A stretch of DNA of 64,000 nt from Plotosus lineatus (taxonomy: Eukaryota; Chordata; Actinopteri; Siluriformes; Plotosidae). A program made the translations under genes and the position numbers. Below, one piece after another: positions 24,355 through 35,875 of the stretch (position 1 is the stretch's first letter; each line of letters starts with the position of its first letter). The notes under the pieces were generated by a model, which was not told the DNA's origin, searched no databases, and worked only from the letters and a program-made list of their open reading frames with translations. Where the stretch lies: the NCBI GenBank assembly GCA_024760905.1, contig CM045750.1:18345919-18409918 (forward strand), given 5' to 3'.

Positions 24355-24412
24355 ATGCTTGACCAGCTGGTGTGTGTTGCGGCTGTTACAGTGCTTGGAG
24401 TCCTGGAGCAAG
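24355..24412 (+). CDS. ltc4s: LTC4S exon 1
   Basis: ATG at 24355, donor caag|gtagga at 24412; leaves phase 1. Encodes the first 19 residues, most of transmembrane helix 1. The exon boundary falls at the same residue as in human LTC4S. Confidence 0.9.
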
Positions 24413-27400
24413 GTAGGACAGAAGAAAAAAAACATTATATTCAACTACAGCTTGAATATTGAGTTAAATTCTCCCAGGGGTTACATATTGAGTTATTAAA
24501 ATGAATTAAGACAGTGTGACCAGGAATAATGCTAAAATATTTGGGTAAATATTAATTATTTGATTAATTTACTAACATCTATGAAACTTGAGGGTGCAAG
24601 AGCCACCGAACCTGTGACAACTATTGTATATTAAAATTGGGGGAAGCTGTAGCCTCTAATGGTTAGAGAAGTGGCTTTGGGAACCGAAAGGCTGCTGGTT
24701 CGATTCCTAGCTGAAACAAAAATTCCCATCGGAAACGATAGAAAACCAATTAATCCATTCCAACCCCCTCCCAAACTCATAACCTGACACAAACGTATTT
24801 GTGACGTAATATATTTAAGATAAACAAGTAACAATAAACATTTCCAATAATAACACATGTACAGTAACATTAATACTGGAATTAACAATATATAATAATA
24901 AGAATAAACCAATAAACTATACAGTAAGTGAATATGAAATTGCACTACTAATTTAAGTTTACATTTAGTGCTATTCTTAACTTTTTATTTAATTTTTTGG
25001 ATTTTTAAACTGAGGCTAATAGATGCGTATGACCCTGGGGAACATGCTTTTTTTATTATTTATTTATTTATTTATTTTTTAACATACTGGATCAGCCTCA
25101 AGTGTGATTGTGCGTCCTCTACACCAGGTGGCAGTGGCGCTCTCACTGTGTTCCCTCTGGTGTAGGGAAAAAGCACCGAGCAAATGATATGAAGTGCAAA
25201 GGAACCTGTTCTCCTCCAGTTCCACATTTTAAACCTACCGTATTGTTCTTTTCTTGGATAAAATTTGATTTGATAAATTTGAATTTGTTCCTTTTACACA
25301 TCATCCACTTGTATTGAATTGAACATAATAATTAACTGATCTTAATATATTAAAATCATTCATTTGTGACTATGCTTTAATCATTCACCATGCCACCTCA
25401 CAAGCTCTTTTTTTAAAACATCTTTTTAATTTAACATTGCAGTGTTTCTGAAAAATACATTTGAATGTGCTTTGAATATTTTCCTATTTCTATACAAAAC
25501 CCGGTGCTGCTACATGTAGTCTATGAATGAAACCTTTATTACTGTCGCTCTGTCAGCATACTTTTCCCTGAAGGTCATCTACGCTCGACGGAAATACGCC
25601 GTCTCCCCTCCGGCCACCATGGGCCACCCTGATTTCGAGAGGGTCTTCAGAGCACAGTGAGTATTTATACACAGAATATTTACTTTTTTTTTTTAATTTT
25701 ACATTTAAACAGGTATAGACAGTATTGTTATTTTTAGAAGAAATTCCCCGAGTTTTTGGAGAACAAAAGTGGTGTGTTGTGGCAGAATATTGTTCCAAAT
25801 GATGTCATAAATAAAGATATACCCCTTCCCCACAGAATGACTATTTTGCATGTATTTTTTTATATATTGAATTGAATTGTCTGAATCCTAAATGTGTTTC
25901 ATACTGTCTTTGTAGAGCAAATTGTTCTGAATATTTCCCCTTATTCGTGGTTACGCTTTGGGTGGCTGGACTTTTCTTCAGCCAAGGTAAGAGATGAATG
26001 AGAGACAAAGGCTGTCATTTTGCGTCATCATAGCATAACACGACTGGATTAATTTGCATAAAAACAATAACTAGTGTGTGAAATGCAAACTTGCCTTCAG
26101 GTCACTGCACTTATGTGGCAGCGCACGGTGTTGAAAGACGAGTAGGATGTGTAGTTGTAGATACTGGCCTTTGTGCTGATGAACATTTTTAGAAAAGGCA
26201 AGTTGACACTTTTCTGTAATTTCAAAATAATTTTGGGAAACCTGAACTTAATGGACTCTCCGGAATAATCGAGTATGTGTGACGAACAGTACTTTTGCTT
26301 GTCTTCAGCACAGTTTCTGAATCGATACATCTTTTGTATTTTTAGTCATGATGAAATAAGGGCACACAGAGAGTGCAAACTTCTGCTGAGACCAGCAGTC
26401 TCAGTCAAAATATAAAATTCTGTCATGATGTTAACAAATCTTTAAAAAAAAAAAAATTCCAGGATTTAGAATTTGATCCGGATTATCTCCAAATCTAACT
26501 GAGTCTTCCTTATTTCAAGCCCTGCCTCTGGTAGAAGTTTCATGGAAATCTGTACAAAACATGACACAGTGCACAGCAACCTCTGCTGGACCTGCTATAA
26601 TATGACACTTCCAAAAAATCTCACAATATTTAAGAATAAAAAAAAAAAAAAAAAAAAAAAAAATTCAGAGAAATTAGAATGAGGCGGCGTAGTTCTTTGG
26701 GTTGATTCCAAGCTCGGGCACTTCTGTGTCGAGCTTACATGGGTTTCCACCTCGTACTCTGGTTTTCTCCCACAATCCAAAGACATGCATATTAGGCTAA
26801 TTGGATATTCCAAATTTCCCCAAGGTGTGAGGGTAAGTGTTAATGGTTGTGTGTGTATGCGTGTTTTCTCCGTGATGGACTGGCGAAATGTTCTGGGTGT
26901 ACATGAGCTATTGCTGAAGTGCCTTATAAAGTGTTACTCTTAAAAGTGCTATGGATCTTCCCAGGTAAAAGACAGATTTATAACTTTACCTTTGAACACT
27001 TTATAGTACCAAGGAAAAGTACCATTGTATATACTCGTCCCATTTCCCTGAACCAATTACACAAGAGTCGCCCCTGGAGGACGCTGGAGGCCCAGTACAC
27101 CCTAAACAGTTCACTAGACCATTGCAGGTTAACGCCACCCACTTTCAAACATGGGAGCAATTTGGAAGAGCCACTTAGTTTAATGTGTATGTCTTTGGAC
27201 TGTGAGAGGAAACCGGAGTACATGCAAACGCCACACAGAAAAGCCGTCGCTGAGCCTGGTCACCAAACCCAAGAACTTCTTGATGTGAAGTGGACATGCA
27301 ACCACTGTGCCACTGTTTGGTACTTGTATTTCTGTTTGATGATTAATGAAACACTTCAGATTATTTCCAAGAGGATCTTCATTTTATTTATTCATTTTTT

Positions 27401-27745
27401 TTTTAACTCTTCACTCATCCAGCTCTGTCTACTTTCCTTGGCTTCCTGTACATTTATGGACGATATCAATACTTCCATGGATATTCAGAGTCTTCACAGG
27501 GCAGGTACAGGACTCCACACTTCTGAAGATATTACATAATCATTTTATGTGGTTGTGAATCTTCACCTGATGCTTACACCCCTCTATTCCTCAGACTCGC
27601 GCCGCTGTATTTCACGGCGAAGGTGCAGTGGGGGCTGATTGTCCTGTCGGCCCTCGGTGTGCTCTGCAGTATGAGTCGGCTGTATTTAGGTGTGGATGTA
27701 TACGGGTCTTTCTGTGAGGTGCTCGGTTTGAATCAGCTTGAATGA
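24355..27745 (+). CDS. ltc4s: Leukotriene C4 synthase (MAPEG family), complete, 5 exons
   Basis: Exons 24355-24412, 25557-25656, 25916-25986, 27423-27504 and 27595-27745 join into 462 nt: 153 residues plus stop (human protein 150). The enzyme conjugates glutathione to leukotriene A4 at the nuclear envelope/ER, making LTC4. The alignment is nearly gap-free, so human catalytic numbering holds: Arg31 (in YARRKY) and Arg104 (in SSQGRLAPLY) are present, as are glutathione-site residues Arg51, Asn55, Glu58, Tyr59, Tyr93 and Tyr97 ([13 protein letters not shown] and [10 protein letters not shown]). Four hydrophobic helices fit the MAPEG fold. The start gives [19 protein letters not shown], matching the human N-terminus in length. 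The C-terminus after helix 4 ([17 protein letters not shown]) is unlike human. No convincing poly(A) signal was seen in the first 500 bases after the stop. Confidence 0.96.
24645..24740 (+). mobile_element. SINE family M head fragment in LTC4S intron 1
   Basis: tRNA-like A and B boxes (agcctctaatggttagagaa and ggttcgattcc), followed by unrelated AT-rich sequence. Confidence 0.55.
25017..25190 (+). repeat. Dispersed repeat L, LTC4S intron 1 copy
   Basis: Matches the reverse complement of 30424-30607: tatgaccctgggg-aacatgct, a (g)tggcagtggcgctctca-type block and gagcaaatgatatgaagtgc are shared. Family unknown. Confidence 0.65.
25557..25656 (+). CDS. ltc4s: LTC4S exon 2
   Basis: Acceptor tctgtcag at 25556, donor caca|gtgagt at 25656. 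Encodes [19 protein letters not shown] and FERVFRA, with the catalytic Arg31 and the cytosolic loop between helices 1 and 2. Confidence 0.93.
25916..25986 (+). CDS. ltc4s: LTC4S exon 3
   Basis: Acceptor tttgtag at 25915, donor caag|gtaaga at 25986. Encodes [20 protein letters not shown], with glutathione-contacting Asn55, Glu58 and Tyr59 and helix 2. Confidence 0.93.
26672..26910 (+). mobile_element. Repeat family C copy in LTC4S intron 3
   Basis: Contains cccacaatccaaagacatgc, the gtgtgagggtaagtg-type block and the tgatggactggcgaaatgtt 3' region. Confidence 0.65.
27070..27320 (-). mobile_element. Repeat family C copy, minus strand, LTC4S intron 3
   Basis: Reverse-oriented blocks gtctttggactgtgagagga and ccagtacaccctaaacagtt. 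Ends about 100 bases before exon 4. Confidence 0.65.
27423..27504 (+). CDS. ltc4s: LTC4S exon 4
   Basis: Acceptor catccag at 27422, donor gcag|gtacag at 27504. Encodes [17 protein letters not shown] with Tyr93 and Tyr97; the codon for Arg104 is split across the next intron. A repeat-family copy ends about 100 bases upstream of this exon. Confidence 0.9.
27595..27745 (+). CDS. ltc4s: LTC4S exon 5
   Basis: Acceptor ttcctcag at 27594; the first base completes Arg104. Encodes [20 protein letters not shown] (helix 4) and the C-terminal tail; TGA at 27743-27745. Confidence 0.93.
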
Positions 27746-28700
27746 ACACAGATGGGGGAAAATTCATTTCACTTCATGAAAGCATGACGTCAGCAATCTT
27801 GACTGGTTCCAATATTCTGGGCACACTGAAGCCCCTGTTCTGTTTTATAATGGGTCTATAAGAAATTCCGGTGAGATATAAAAGTTAACGTGCATTAGAG
27901 GGGTCCCCCCTCTGACAAATTATTCATGATGCTTTCTTTCATATCCTTCATGTCATGTGTAAGTCTAACTCGTGTATAAAACACTCGATGTGATGTCAAC
28001 CTGCGTTTACACTGGGCCACGATGTTCACGGTTTATTTAGGTCAAAAATGTTTGGTGCGCCACAATTTATGAGCATGGCTGGAGTATAAAAAGGAGGCAA
28101 GGTGCATCCAAGAGATGAAACTTGAGGGAGTCATGTTTCCAAGTTCATCAAGATCCCATACGATGGTGGATCAAGGTCTGTTACACTCTGTTAAAATTTA
28201 CTGCATTGGACAACAATTCACATGTTGTTCTCCCAAGGTCGTCCAGATTCCACCAGGCTCCCCCGAGGTCATCCTGAATCCACAACCCCTTCCCATTAAT
28301 TACGTTCTCTCAAATTATGGAGATAGTAGCACTGGTGTCAACTTTTTTTCCCCCTTTTTTCTTCCTGTCTAAAACATTTTCTTTTTCTGCCCCACAAAGA
28401 AACAAGCATTTTTTTTAGAAGAAGTTTGCCTATTACTATATTTTTATAGTTATTATTTCATTCATATTCAACATTGACATTCGTAAAATAACTGAACCTA
28501 AAGACCGTCAATGATTTTTTTTCCCCCTTTAATTTTGTATTTAAATTTAACTATAGGAAAGCAGTGAAGCCTTTCCCCCTCTTGTACCATACACACCTTT
28601 TTCTTTTAGAGGCAAAAACACAAACTGTTTTTTTTATTAGTTTTTTGCTGAACACCCCTCTCTCAGTCTACTGATTGACCCCAAAATGCAGATGACCCTG
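27746..28700. other. Sequence downstream of LTC4S
   Basis: Presumably includes the LTC4S 3' UTR. No aataaa within 500 bases of the stop; T- and C-rich runs at 28346-28368 and 28515-28528. Nothing else recognised. Confidence 0.3.
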
Positions 28701-29188
28701 TTCTATAACAATATTATCTTCTTTTTTCTTTTCCTTTCGGCTGTTCCCTTCAGGGGTCGCCACAGCAAATGATCTGCCTCCATCTCTCCCTATCCTCTGC
28801 ATCTTCTACTCTTACTCCAACGACCTTCATGTCCGCCTTCACTGCATCCATAAATCTTCTCTTTGGTCTTCCTCTGGGCCTTTTGCCTGGTAGTTCCAAC
28901 CTCAGCATCCTACGACCAATATACTCACTATCCCTCCTCTGTACATGTCCAAACCATCTCAATCTAGCCTCTCTGACTTTGTCTCCAAAACATCTAACAT
29001 GTGCTGTCCCTCTGATGTACTCATTTCTGATCCTATCCATCCTCGTTACTCCCAAAGAGAACCTCAACATTTTCATCTCTGCTACCTCCAACTCTGACTC
29101 CTGTCTTTTCCCCAGGGCCACTGTCTCTAAACCATACAACATTGCTGGCCTCATCACCGTCTTGTACACTTTTCTATAACAATATTAT
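28701..29188 (-). mobile_element. RTE-like LINE 3' fragment with 17-bp TSD
   Basis: ttctataacaatattat flanks 28718-29171 at both ends. The minus strand encodes a degraded C-terminal segment with [26 protein letters not shown] and RPRGRPKRRFMD, and ends ICCGDP. 5'-truncated. Confidence 0.85.
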
Positions 29189-29527
29189 ATTTATACATTT
29201 TAAACCCTCAGTTTAAGTATGCAGCTTTTTGGGGATAAAATAAGTACAGTACCGTGTTTGATTTTAATAATACACAGTGAATGTTTCTGTAGGTAAAGTT
29301 TTGTGCTGGTTTTCTTTCAATTACCATTATTAAAGTTTTCACGGAGAAAGCAAGTGGACTTCTCTTACTTCCAATGTGTGTGTGTGTGTGTGTGTGTATA
29401 TGCTTCTCAATTATTTTCTGTGCACCGTTCAACTTACAATAAAGAAACTCTTCATTAACATTGTTTTAATCTGCAATAGAAAAGATTTAAAGTGCACCAG
29501 TATGCCTGAAACTTAAAAAAAAAAATA

Positions 29528-30335
29528 CAGTCAACCCCCAACTTATGAAGACCCCTGTGTACGAAATCCGCGGGTAACGAAAAACATTTTCCTGCGTTTC
29601 CGTCCCCGAAATACGAAACAACCCCCTCTTACGAAAAGAAATTCTAAATTCAAACACGCCAATCAAAATTTCACACAACGGGTGAGTTGCTCTCTCATTG
29701 GCTGTCTCTCAACATCCTGCCCCGCTGGCCTTCTGGAATTTCGATCCCTCAAGGAATCAAATTAAAGTTGAGTTTGTCAAGCAGGTTATGTGCTTTGAAT
29801 TCATGTCTTGTGGGCGTGGCCCGTGCGCGCGCGAGAGAGAAAGAATAACACTTTAGTTTTTAGTTTTTTTAAGTTGTTTAATTCCGTAAATGTTTAATAA
29901 ATGTGGGCGCATTTGAGCGTATCTGGAATTCTGATGCCTCAAGGAATCAAATTAAAGTTGAGTTTGTCAAGCAGGGAATGCGCTTTGCCCGCAGCGAGCG
30001 AACGAGAGATAGAGAAAGATAGATGTGTGTGTGTGTTAAAAAATGTTTATGAATGGTTTAATTAATAAATATGTTAAAAAACTGAAATGGTTCAATATGT
30101 TAATAAAATGTTTAAATGGTTTAATAAATAATTTTCTTTTACTTTTAACACATTTCATACAAAATTGTTGTACTTTTATCATTTTAAAGGGTTTATGGGG
30201 TTTATCCAGTCCAAAGACTGGAGCCTTGGAACGAATTAGGCGTTTAACATGTAAGATGCGACCCCTACTTACGAAATTCCCGCTATACAAAAAGGGCTCT
30301 GGAACGGATTAATTTCGTAAGTTGGGGGCCGACTG
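29528..30335 (+). mobile_element. Tigger-like element, family I, TA-flanked
   Basis: Ends cagtcaacccccaacttatg and taagttgggggccgactg, with TA on both sides. The internal gttgctctctcattggct block is related to family H. Contains a direct repeat of about 66 bp (29732-29797 and 29922-29987). Confidence 0.8.
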
Positions 30336-30423
30336 TACATCCTTATTTAAACTCATTCAACTTATTTATGTCTTAATTTCTCCGTCTCTCTCCACCTTTC
30401 CTCTTCGTTCCTGTTAGAAAATT

Positions 30424-30607
30424 TCCCGCGTTGTTTCTTGAGCTGTTGTTCACTGCACTTTATATCGTTTGCTCGTGCGAAAAACCGCTACACAATGCGT
30501 GACAATGAGAGCGCCACTGCCAACTAGTAAAGTGGAGGTGCAATTACACTTAATTCTCATGCATAATTCCAGAGAAGCATGTTTCCCAGGGTCATACACG
30601 CTCCCCC
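30424..30607 (-). repeat. Dispersed repeat L, minus-strand copy
   Basis: Reverse complement matches 25017-25190 (see that entry). It lies between the Tigger-like element and the hAT-like element. Confidence 0.6.
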
Positions 30608-30749
30608 CCACCCGCACCACATTAAGACACTTTAAATCAGTGTTTTTCAAACTTTTTTGAGCCAAGGCACACTTTTTTTCTTTGAAAAACTCCTGAGGCA
30701 CACCACCAGCTGAAAATGTGAAAAGTCTTTTTTTTATTTATTTATTTTT

Positions 30750-33700
30750 TATTTCTACTCACTCAGAAACCTGGACCTGTGTGGATGAACAGAAATGATA
30801 TTCTGACAGGAATCGAACAGAGACGCACCAAGCTCTTCCTCAACACCTCTCATCTTCCTCAGTCTCTCTCTGTTTCTTGTTTCTTGAACTCACACCGGAC
30901 TCTGTGGTTTCTCTTAACGGATTTACACTCGCGCGTGCAGATCGGAGTGTAACGGAGAGCGGTAAGAAGAAAGGAGGGGGCGTGGCGGTCTATGTGAATG
31001 AACGATGGTGCCACCCGGCAAACGTGCACGTGAAGGAGCAGCTGTGCACGCGGGACGTGGAGCTGCTCGCGGTAAGCGCGTGGCCATATTATCTACCGAG
31101 GGAGTTTTCACACGTGATTGTGTTTTGCGTGTACATTCCGCCCTCGGCTGATGCGGCGGCCGCGTGTGAGCGTCTACACAGCGCCGTTAATCAGACACAG
31201 ACTCGTCACCCCGAGCCATGATTCTGATCAGCGGGGACTTTAACCACGCCCCTCTCTCCGCCTCTCTTCCGACGTTCACGCAATACGTGAAGTGCGCCAC
31301 AAGAGACAATAAAACACTGGACTTACTGTATGCAAATGTGAAGGACGCTTACAGCTCCTCCCCTCCCCACTGGGACGCTCAGACCACAACCTGGTCTACC
31401 TGCTCCCCCAATACACACCCAGGGTGCGAAAGGAACCTGCACAGAAGAGGTCTGTGAAAGTGTGGACCGAGGAGACCAACGAGAGGCTTAGGGACTGTTT
31501 CCAGACCACAGACTGGGGCATGCTCTGTAACTCCTTTGGTGATGACATCGACGGCCTCACACACTGCATCACCGACTACATGAACTTCTGCGTGGACAGC
31601 ACTGTGCCAACACGGAGGGTACGGTGCTTCTCCAACAACCACCCATGGGTCACCCCTGAGCTCAAAGTCCTCCTGAACCAGAAAAAGAGGGCTTTCATCT
31701 CGGGGGACAGAGAGGAGCAGAAGAAGGTCCAGCGTGAGCTCCAGTGGAGGATCAGGAGGGCAAAGAAGGACTATGGGAAGAAGATGGAGGAGAAGCTGGC
31801 TCAGAACAACGTGCGGGACGTCTGGAGAGGACTAAAGACCATGTCTGGATTTGGGCAGAGTGTCAGAGGGACAGCTGATGGTGACCAGCGCTGGGCGGAT
31901 GAACTAAACTGCTACTTCAACAGGTTTGATTCTCCCCTCCCCTCTGCACCCCTCCCGTTCCCCTCCCTCTTCACACGTCTCCAGATCAGCTGACACCTCC
32001 CCTCCCCAGGCCAACTTCACTTGACTGCTACAGCCCGACAGACACATCCCCCTCCCTCTGCAGCCCACCCCAGCCCCCCCTCTCCCTCACATCAGACCAG
32101 GTGAGGAGACAGCTGAGGCGACTAAATCAGAGGAAATCTGAAGGACCTGATGGCATCAGTCCCAGGCTGCTGAGGACCTGCGCAGACCAGCTCTGTGAGG
32201 TACTATGCTACCTGTACAACCTGAGCCTCAGCCTGGAGAAGGTTCCAGTCCTATGGAAGACCTCCTGTGTGGTTCTGGTTCCCAAAACAGCACAAGCGAA
32301 GGAACCAGCCCACTACAGACCTGTCGCCCTGACCTCCCACCTCATTAAGACCATGGAAAGGCTCCTCCTTGAACACCTCCGCTCTATGGTGAGCCCCACC
32401 CTAGACCCGCTGCAGTTTGCCTACAGGCCCAACATCGGAGTAGAAGACGCCGTCATCTACCTTCTGCAGCGGGCACTCACCCACCTGGAGATCGCCGGCA
32501 GCGCTGTGAGGGTCATGTTCTTTGACTTCTCCAGCGCCTTCAACACCATCAGGCCAGCGCGTCTGCGGGGGAAGCTGGAGGACGTGGGAGTGGATGGGCA
32601 TCTTGTTGCCTGGATTATTGACTACCTTACTAACCGTCCACAGTACGTGCGGCTGCGCGGCTGTAAGTCAAAGGTGGTAGTCTGTAGCACGGGGGCACCG
32701 CAGGGCACCGTCCTCTCACCCTTCCTTTTTAACATCTATACCTCGGACTTCATATATAACACAAACAGCTGCCACCTCCAGAAGTTCTCGGACGACTCTG
32801 CCATCGTGGGCCGTGTGTCAGAGGGGAACGAGCTGGAGTACCGGTCGGTCATCGTTGACTTCGTGGACTGGTGTGAGCGCAACCACCTGTGCTTGAACAC
32901 TAGGAAGACGAAGGAGATGGTGGTCGACTTCAGGAGAAGCACTCAAACACACACACACACACACACTTACTAGTGAACATCCAGGGACAGGACATTGAGA
33001 CAGTGGACAGTTTCAAGTACCTGGGTGCACCTTAACAATAAACTGGACTGGTCCAACAACACCAACGCCCTGTACAAGAAGAGCCAGAGTCGCCTCCACC
33101 TTCTGAGGAGACTCGGGTCCTTCGGCATATGCAGACCTCTGCTCAGGACATTTTATGACTCTGTGGTAGCCTCTGCAATCCTCTACGCTGCCATCTGCTG
33201 GGCCCCGGGCAGCACAGAGCGGGACAGGAAGAGACTGAACAAGCTGGTCAGGAGGGCCAGCTCTGTCCTCGGCTGCCCACTGGACTCTGTGGAGGAGGTG
33301 AGTGAGAGGAGGATGGTAGCAAAGCTCACATCCATCCTGTTCAACAGCTCTCACCCACTGCACCAGACTGTCGAAGAGCTGAGCATCTCCTTCAGTGGAC
33401 GACTGAGGCATCCTCAGTGCAGGAAGGAGCGCTACCGCAGGTCGTTCATTCCCACCGCTATCAGACTGTACAACGCCACTTTGTAACTGTCTGTGAAAAT
33501 ACCGGTTATGTGCAATAAAAACCCCGTGCACTTTAATCAACCACATCTACCCCACTGACTGTGAACCATATCAACCCATCTACTCTGCCCTCAGATACAT
33601 TACACTTTAATATAGGCCAGTCTATAAAGTTGCTCCATTCTTTTCTTTTATTGTTTATTAATTTATACTATTTATGTATCTATTTATTTATTTACTTATA

Positions 33701-33836
33701 TAATATATGTATGTGTGTATGTTTGTACTTGTATCTATTTTTGCACCCCCTACTGATAGTACCTCAAGAGCCTGTAACAGTGAATTTCTCCATTGTGAGA
33801 TTAATAAAGCTGTATCTTATCTTATCTTATCTTATT
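30750..33836 (+). pseudogene. CR1/Rex1-like LINE ORF2: endonuclease-reverse transcriptase, frame-broken
   Basis: Endonuclease pieces: GKKKGGGVAVYVNERWC, PYYLPREFSHVIVF, ISGDFNHAPLS, NKTLDLLYANVKDAYSS and the catalytic SDHNL motif in another frame at about 31379. The reverse transcriptase is at 32101-32970: HYRPVALTSHLIKTMERLL, MFFDFSSAFNTIRPARL, GAPQGTVLSPFLFNIY and the FSDDSA catalytic aspartates, then the FKYLG block and a C-terminal segment to 33486. Frame changes fall near 31220, 31365, 31990-32100, 32945-32970 (inside a CA run) and 33026. The 3' UTR ends in cttatcttatcttatctta. The N-terminal part is missing. No autonomous activity is possible from this copy. Confidence 0.9.
32944..32967 (+). 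repeat. (CA)n microsatellite inside the LINE ORF
   Basis: About 11 CA units where reverse-transcriptase coding should continue from DFRRS to VNIQGQD; the frame differs on either side. Confidence 0.8.
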
Positions 33837-34197
33837 GCTCGACTTCACCATCTTTGCTTTCTTTTGACCTTCACTCATACCAAGCCCTTCATCTGGTTCA
33901 GAATTTTGTCCAGGGTCCAGTTCGGAGTTGGTATTTTTCCATTTCAAAAACTTTTCCCTCAGGGTCACTATTGTGTCTTGCTAATCACCGCCACCTGCCG
34001 TCACCTACGCGTCACTAATCCACTTGTTTCAAAGTAAAAGGCGGTCAACAACTAACTACCTGCTTCCCCCTACAGGCGAAGAGTATTTATTACATTATTT
34101 TAGACCAATTCAGTGAAATTGGATAATTTCCCACGGCATACCTGACTATATCTGACCGAACACTAGTGTGCCACGGCACAGTGTTTGAAAAACACTC

Positions 34198-34571
34198 AGT
34201 TGAAGCACTTCTGTAAGTCCCTCCTGTCCAGATGCCATACATGAGCATTTCTCTCACAAGTCTTGTCCTTACCACTGACAGACCTAGCAGAAGAGATTCT
34301 TTAAGCCAGTCGAACCAGTGGTATAGAAATATCCACGTCCTTTGTGGAGAAACAGTTCGTCTATTCACTTCCTCAATCCTACTTAGGACAGCTTGGCGGC
34401 TGGATTCTGTCTTTACCGCTAGAGGGCAGCACTGTCATCTACAAAGAAACCCATCTATCTGGCTCAGTAAGGTTGCTGCTGTACTTACACAGACCTTGTT
34501 ATTTATCTGTGTCTTTTTAATCTTACTAGGGTCATGAGAAAACTGGAGCCTGTATCAACCATGTAATGTAT
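34198..34571. other. Intergenic sequence, nothing recognised
   Basis: No gene or classified repeat. Confidence 0.3.
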
Positions 34572-34805
34572 AGTCAGGCCGGTAGTGTAGTGGTTAGGGT
34601 GTTTTGGTACATGATTGCAATGGCTGACACCTGCCATGGTAAACCACAAGTATGCCTCTGTCCTCCCAGAAGTAAAATCAGGTAACAGTAAAATACTGAG
34701 AAGGTATCCTCGGATGGACTAGCTCTCATCCAGGAGGAGCTGCACTCTTATTCGTATCAGAATACAGAAACTGGGGATGACCTACAGCACAACAGACTGG
34801 CCTAC
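34572..34805 (+). mobile_element. SINE family B, diverged copy
   Basis: Head ccggtagtgtagtggttagg, then degraded body blocks (atgcctctgtcc, catccaggaggagctgcact). Confidence 0.6.
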
Positions 34806-35639
34806 ATTAGCTTAATGCATATATATTTAGACTAAAGGAGGAAACTGGAATACCCTTAAGAAACCCATAAAAGTACGCAAGCCCAGATCTGCCCTCCCTG
34901 AGCCCGGTACTCAAACCTACACCATTTATTTATCGCTTTACATGTCAGTTTAATTACAAGTTTGGGAATAGTTCGTATAATAGCTACAGGGACTATTATG
35001 GGATGGTTTTATTCACCGAAAGTCTTCAATAAATCACCCGGTTGTTGAACTACATAAAGCATTCTACAACAATAGCAATTTGGAAACATCAGTGAAAGTT
35101 TATTATAATTTCTGGAGTAAAGAATACTGTATATAAAGGCTTGGTAAATGTCCCCCCCCTTTAAAAATGAAAACAAATATAAACAAGACACCCCCCCCCC
35201 CCAGTCTTTCTCAGTAGCCCTTTTTGGTTTCATCTCCTTCCACATCTTGTGCATGCATGTGCTTTAGTTGAGGTTTTGGATGGGAGGGGATTACAGAAGG
35301 GTGGTGGAAAGACTTTTTAACAGAGGATCTAGAAGAGCTTCCAGATGGGATGAAAGGAGAAGAAGAACTCGATCCACAGCTTACATTTGTGCCTCACAAA
35401 ATGTACCAACACCCCCCCCCCCCCCAAAAAAAAAAGAAGAAAAAAAAAGTTTTCTTTGCAGGATTATTTTCGCAGGAAGAATTCATGAGTCCTGGTGTGG
35501 ACTTTATTACTATGGCAGTGTAATATATGTAATATAAGGAAGAAGAAGAGATCAAGGAACATCTTGTAGGATACAGTACATTAAGCATGAATCTAATAGA
35601 AATAAAGCAAATAAATGGTGTTTTTGGATAAATAACTGA
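34806..35639. other. Intergenic sequence, nothing recognised
   Basis: Contains C and A homopolymers (35190-35203, 35411-35450). A short arginine-rich ORF at 35268 has no recognisable homology. Confidence 0.3.
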
Positions 35640-35875
35640 AGGGGAGGGTGGTACAGTGGTGTAGCAATTTCCACATCTACTTCACAACAAGAAGGTCCTG
35701 AGGTCAAGTGCTGGGCTTGGCCGTTTCTGGGTGGAGTTTGCATGTCTTGCAGTCCAAAAACATGCATTTCCAAATCGCCCCTACGTTAGAGTATTAATTA
35801 ATGTGTGTGTGTGTGTGTGTGTTGCAATGGTCTGGTGAGCTGTTTAGGCTTCATCCTGGATGGGATTTGTATGTA
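35640..35875 (+). mobile_element. Repeat family C copy
   Basis: gtacagtggtgtagcaattt head, cttcacaacaagaaggtcct, tgggtggagtttgcatgtct; internal TG run. Confidence 0.65.

Larger units (their letters stand above)
30638..34197. mobile_element. hAT-like non-autonomous element split by a LINE
   Basis: The left end cagtgtttttcaaac and the right end gtttgaaaaacactc are near-perfect inverted repeats. The subterminal gccaaggcacac and gtgtgccacggc also mirror each other. The outer pieces total about 0.5 kb; the rest is the inserted LINE. No convincing 8-bp duplication was found. Confidence 0.7.

Noticed and set aside
28769..29179. 136-codon plus-strand ORF
   Set aside because: Antisense of the LINE fragment whose real coding strand is minus.
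35268..35537. Arginine-rich 89-codon ORF
   Set aside because: No homology recognised and it runs into C and A homopolymers; likely chance.
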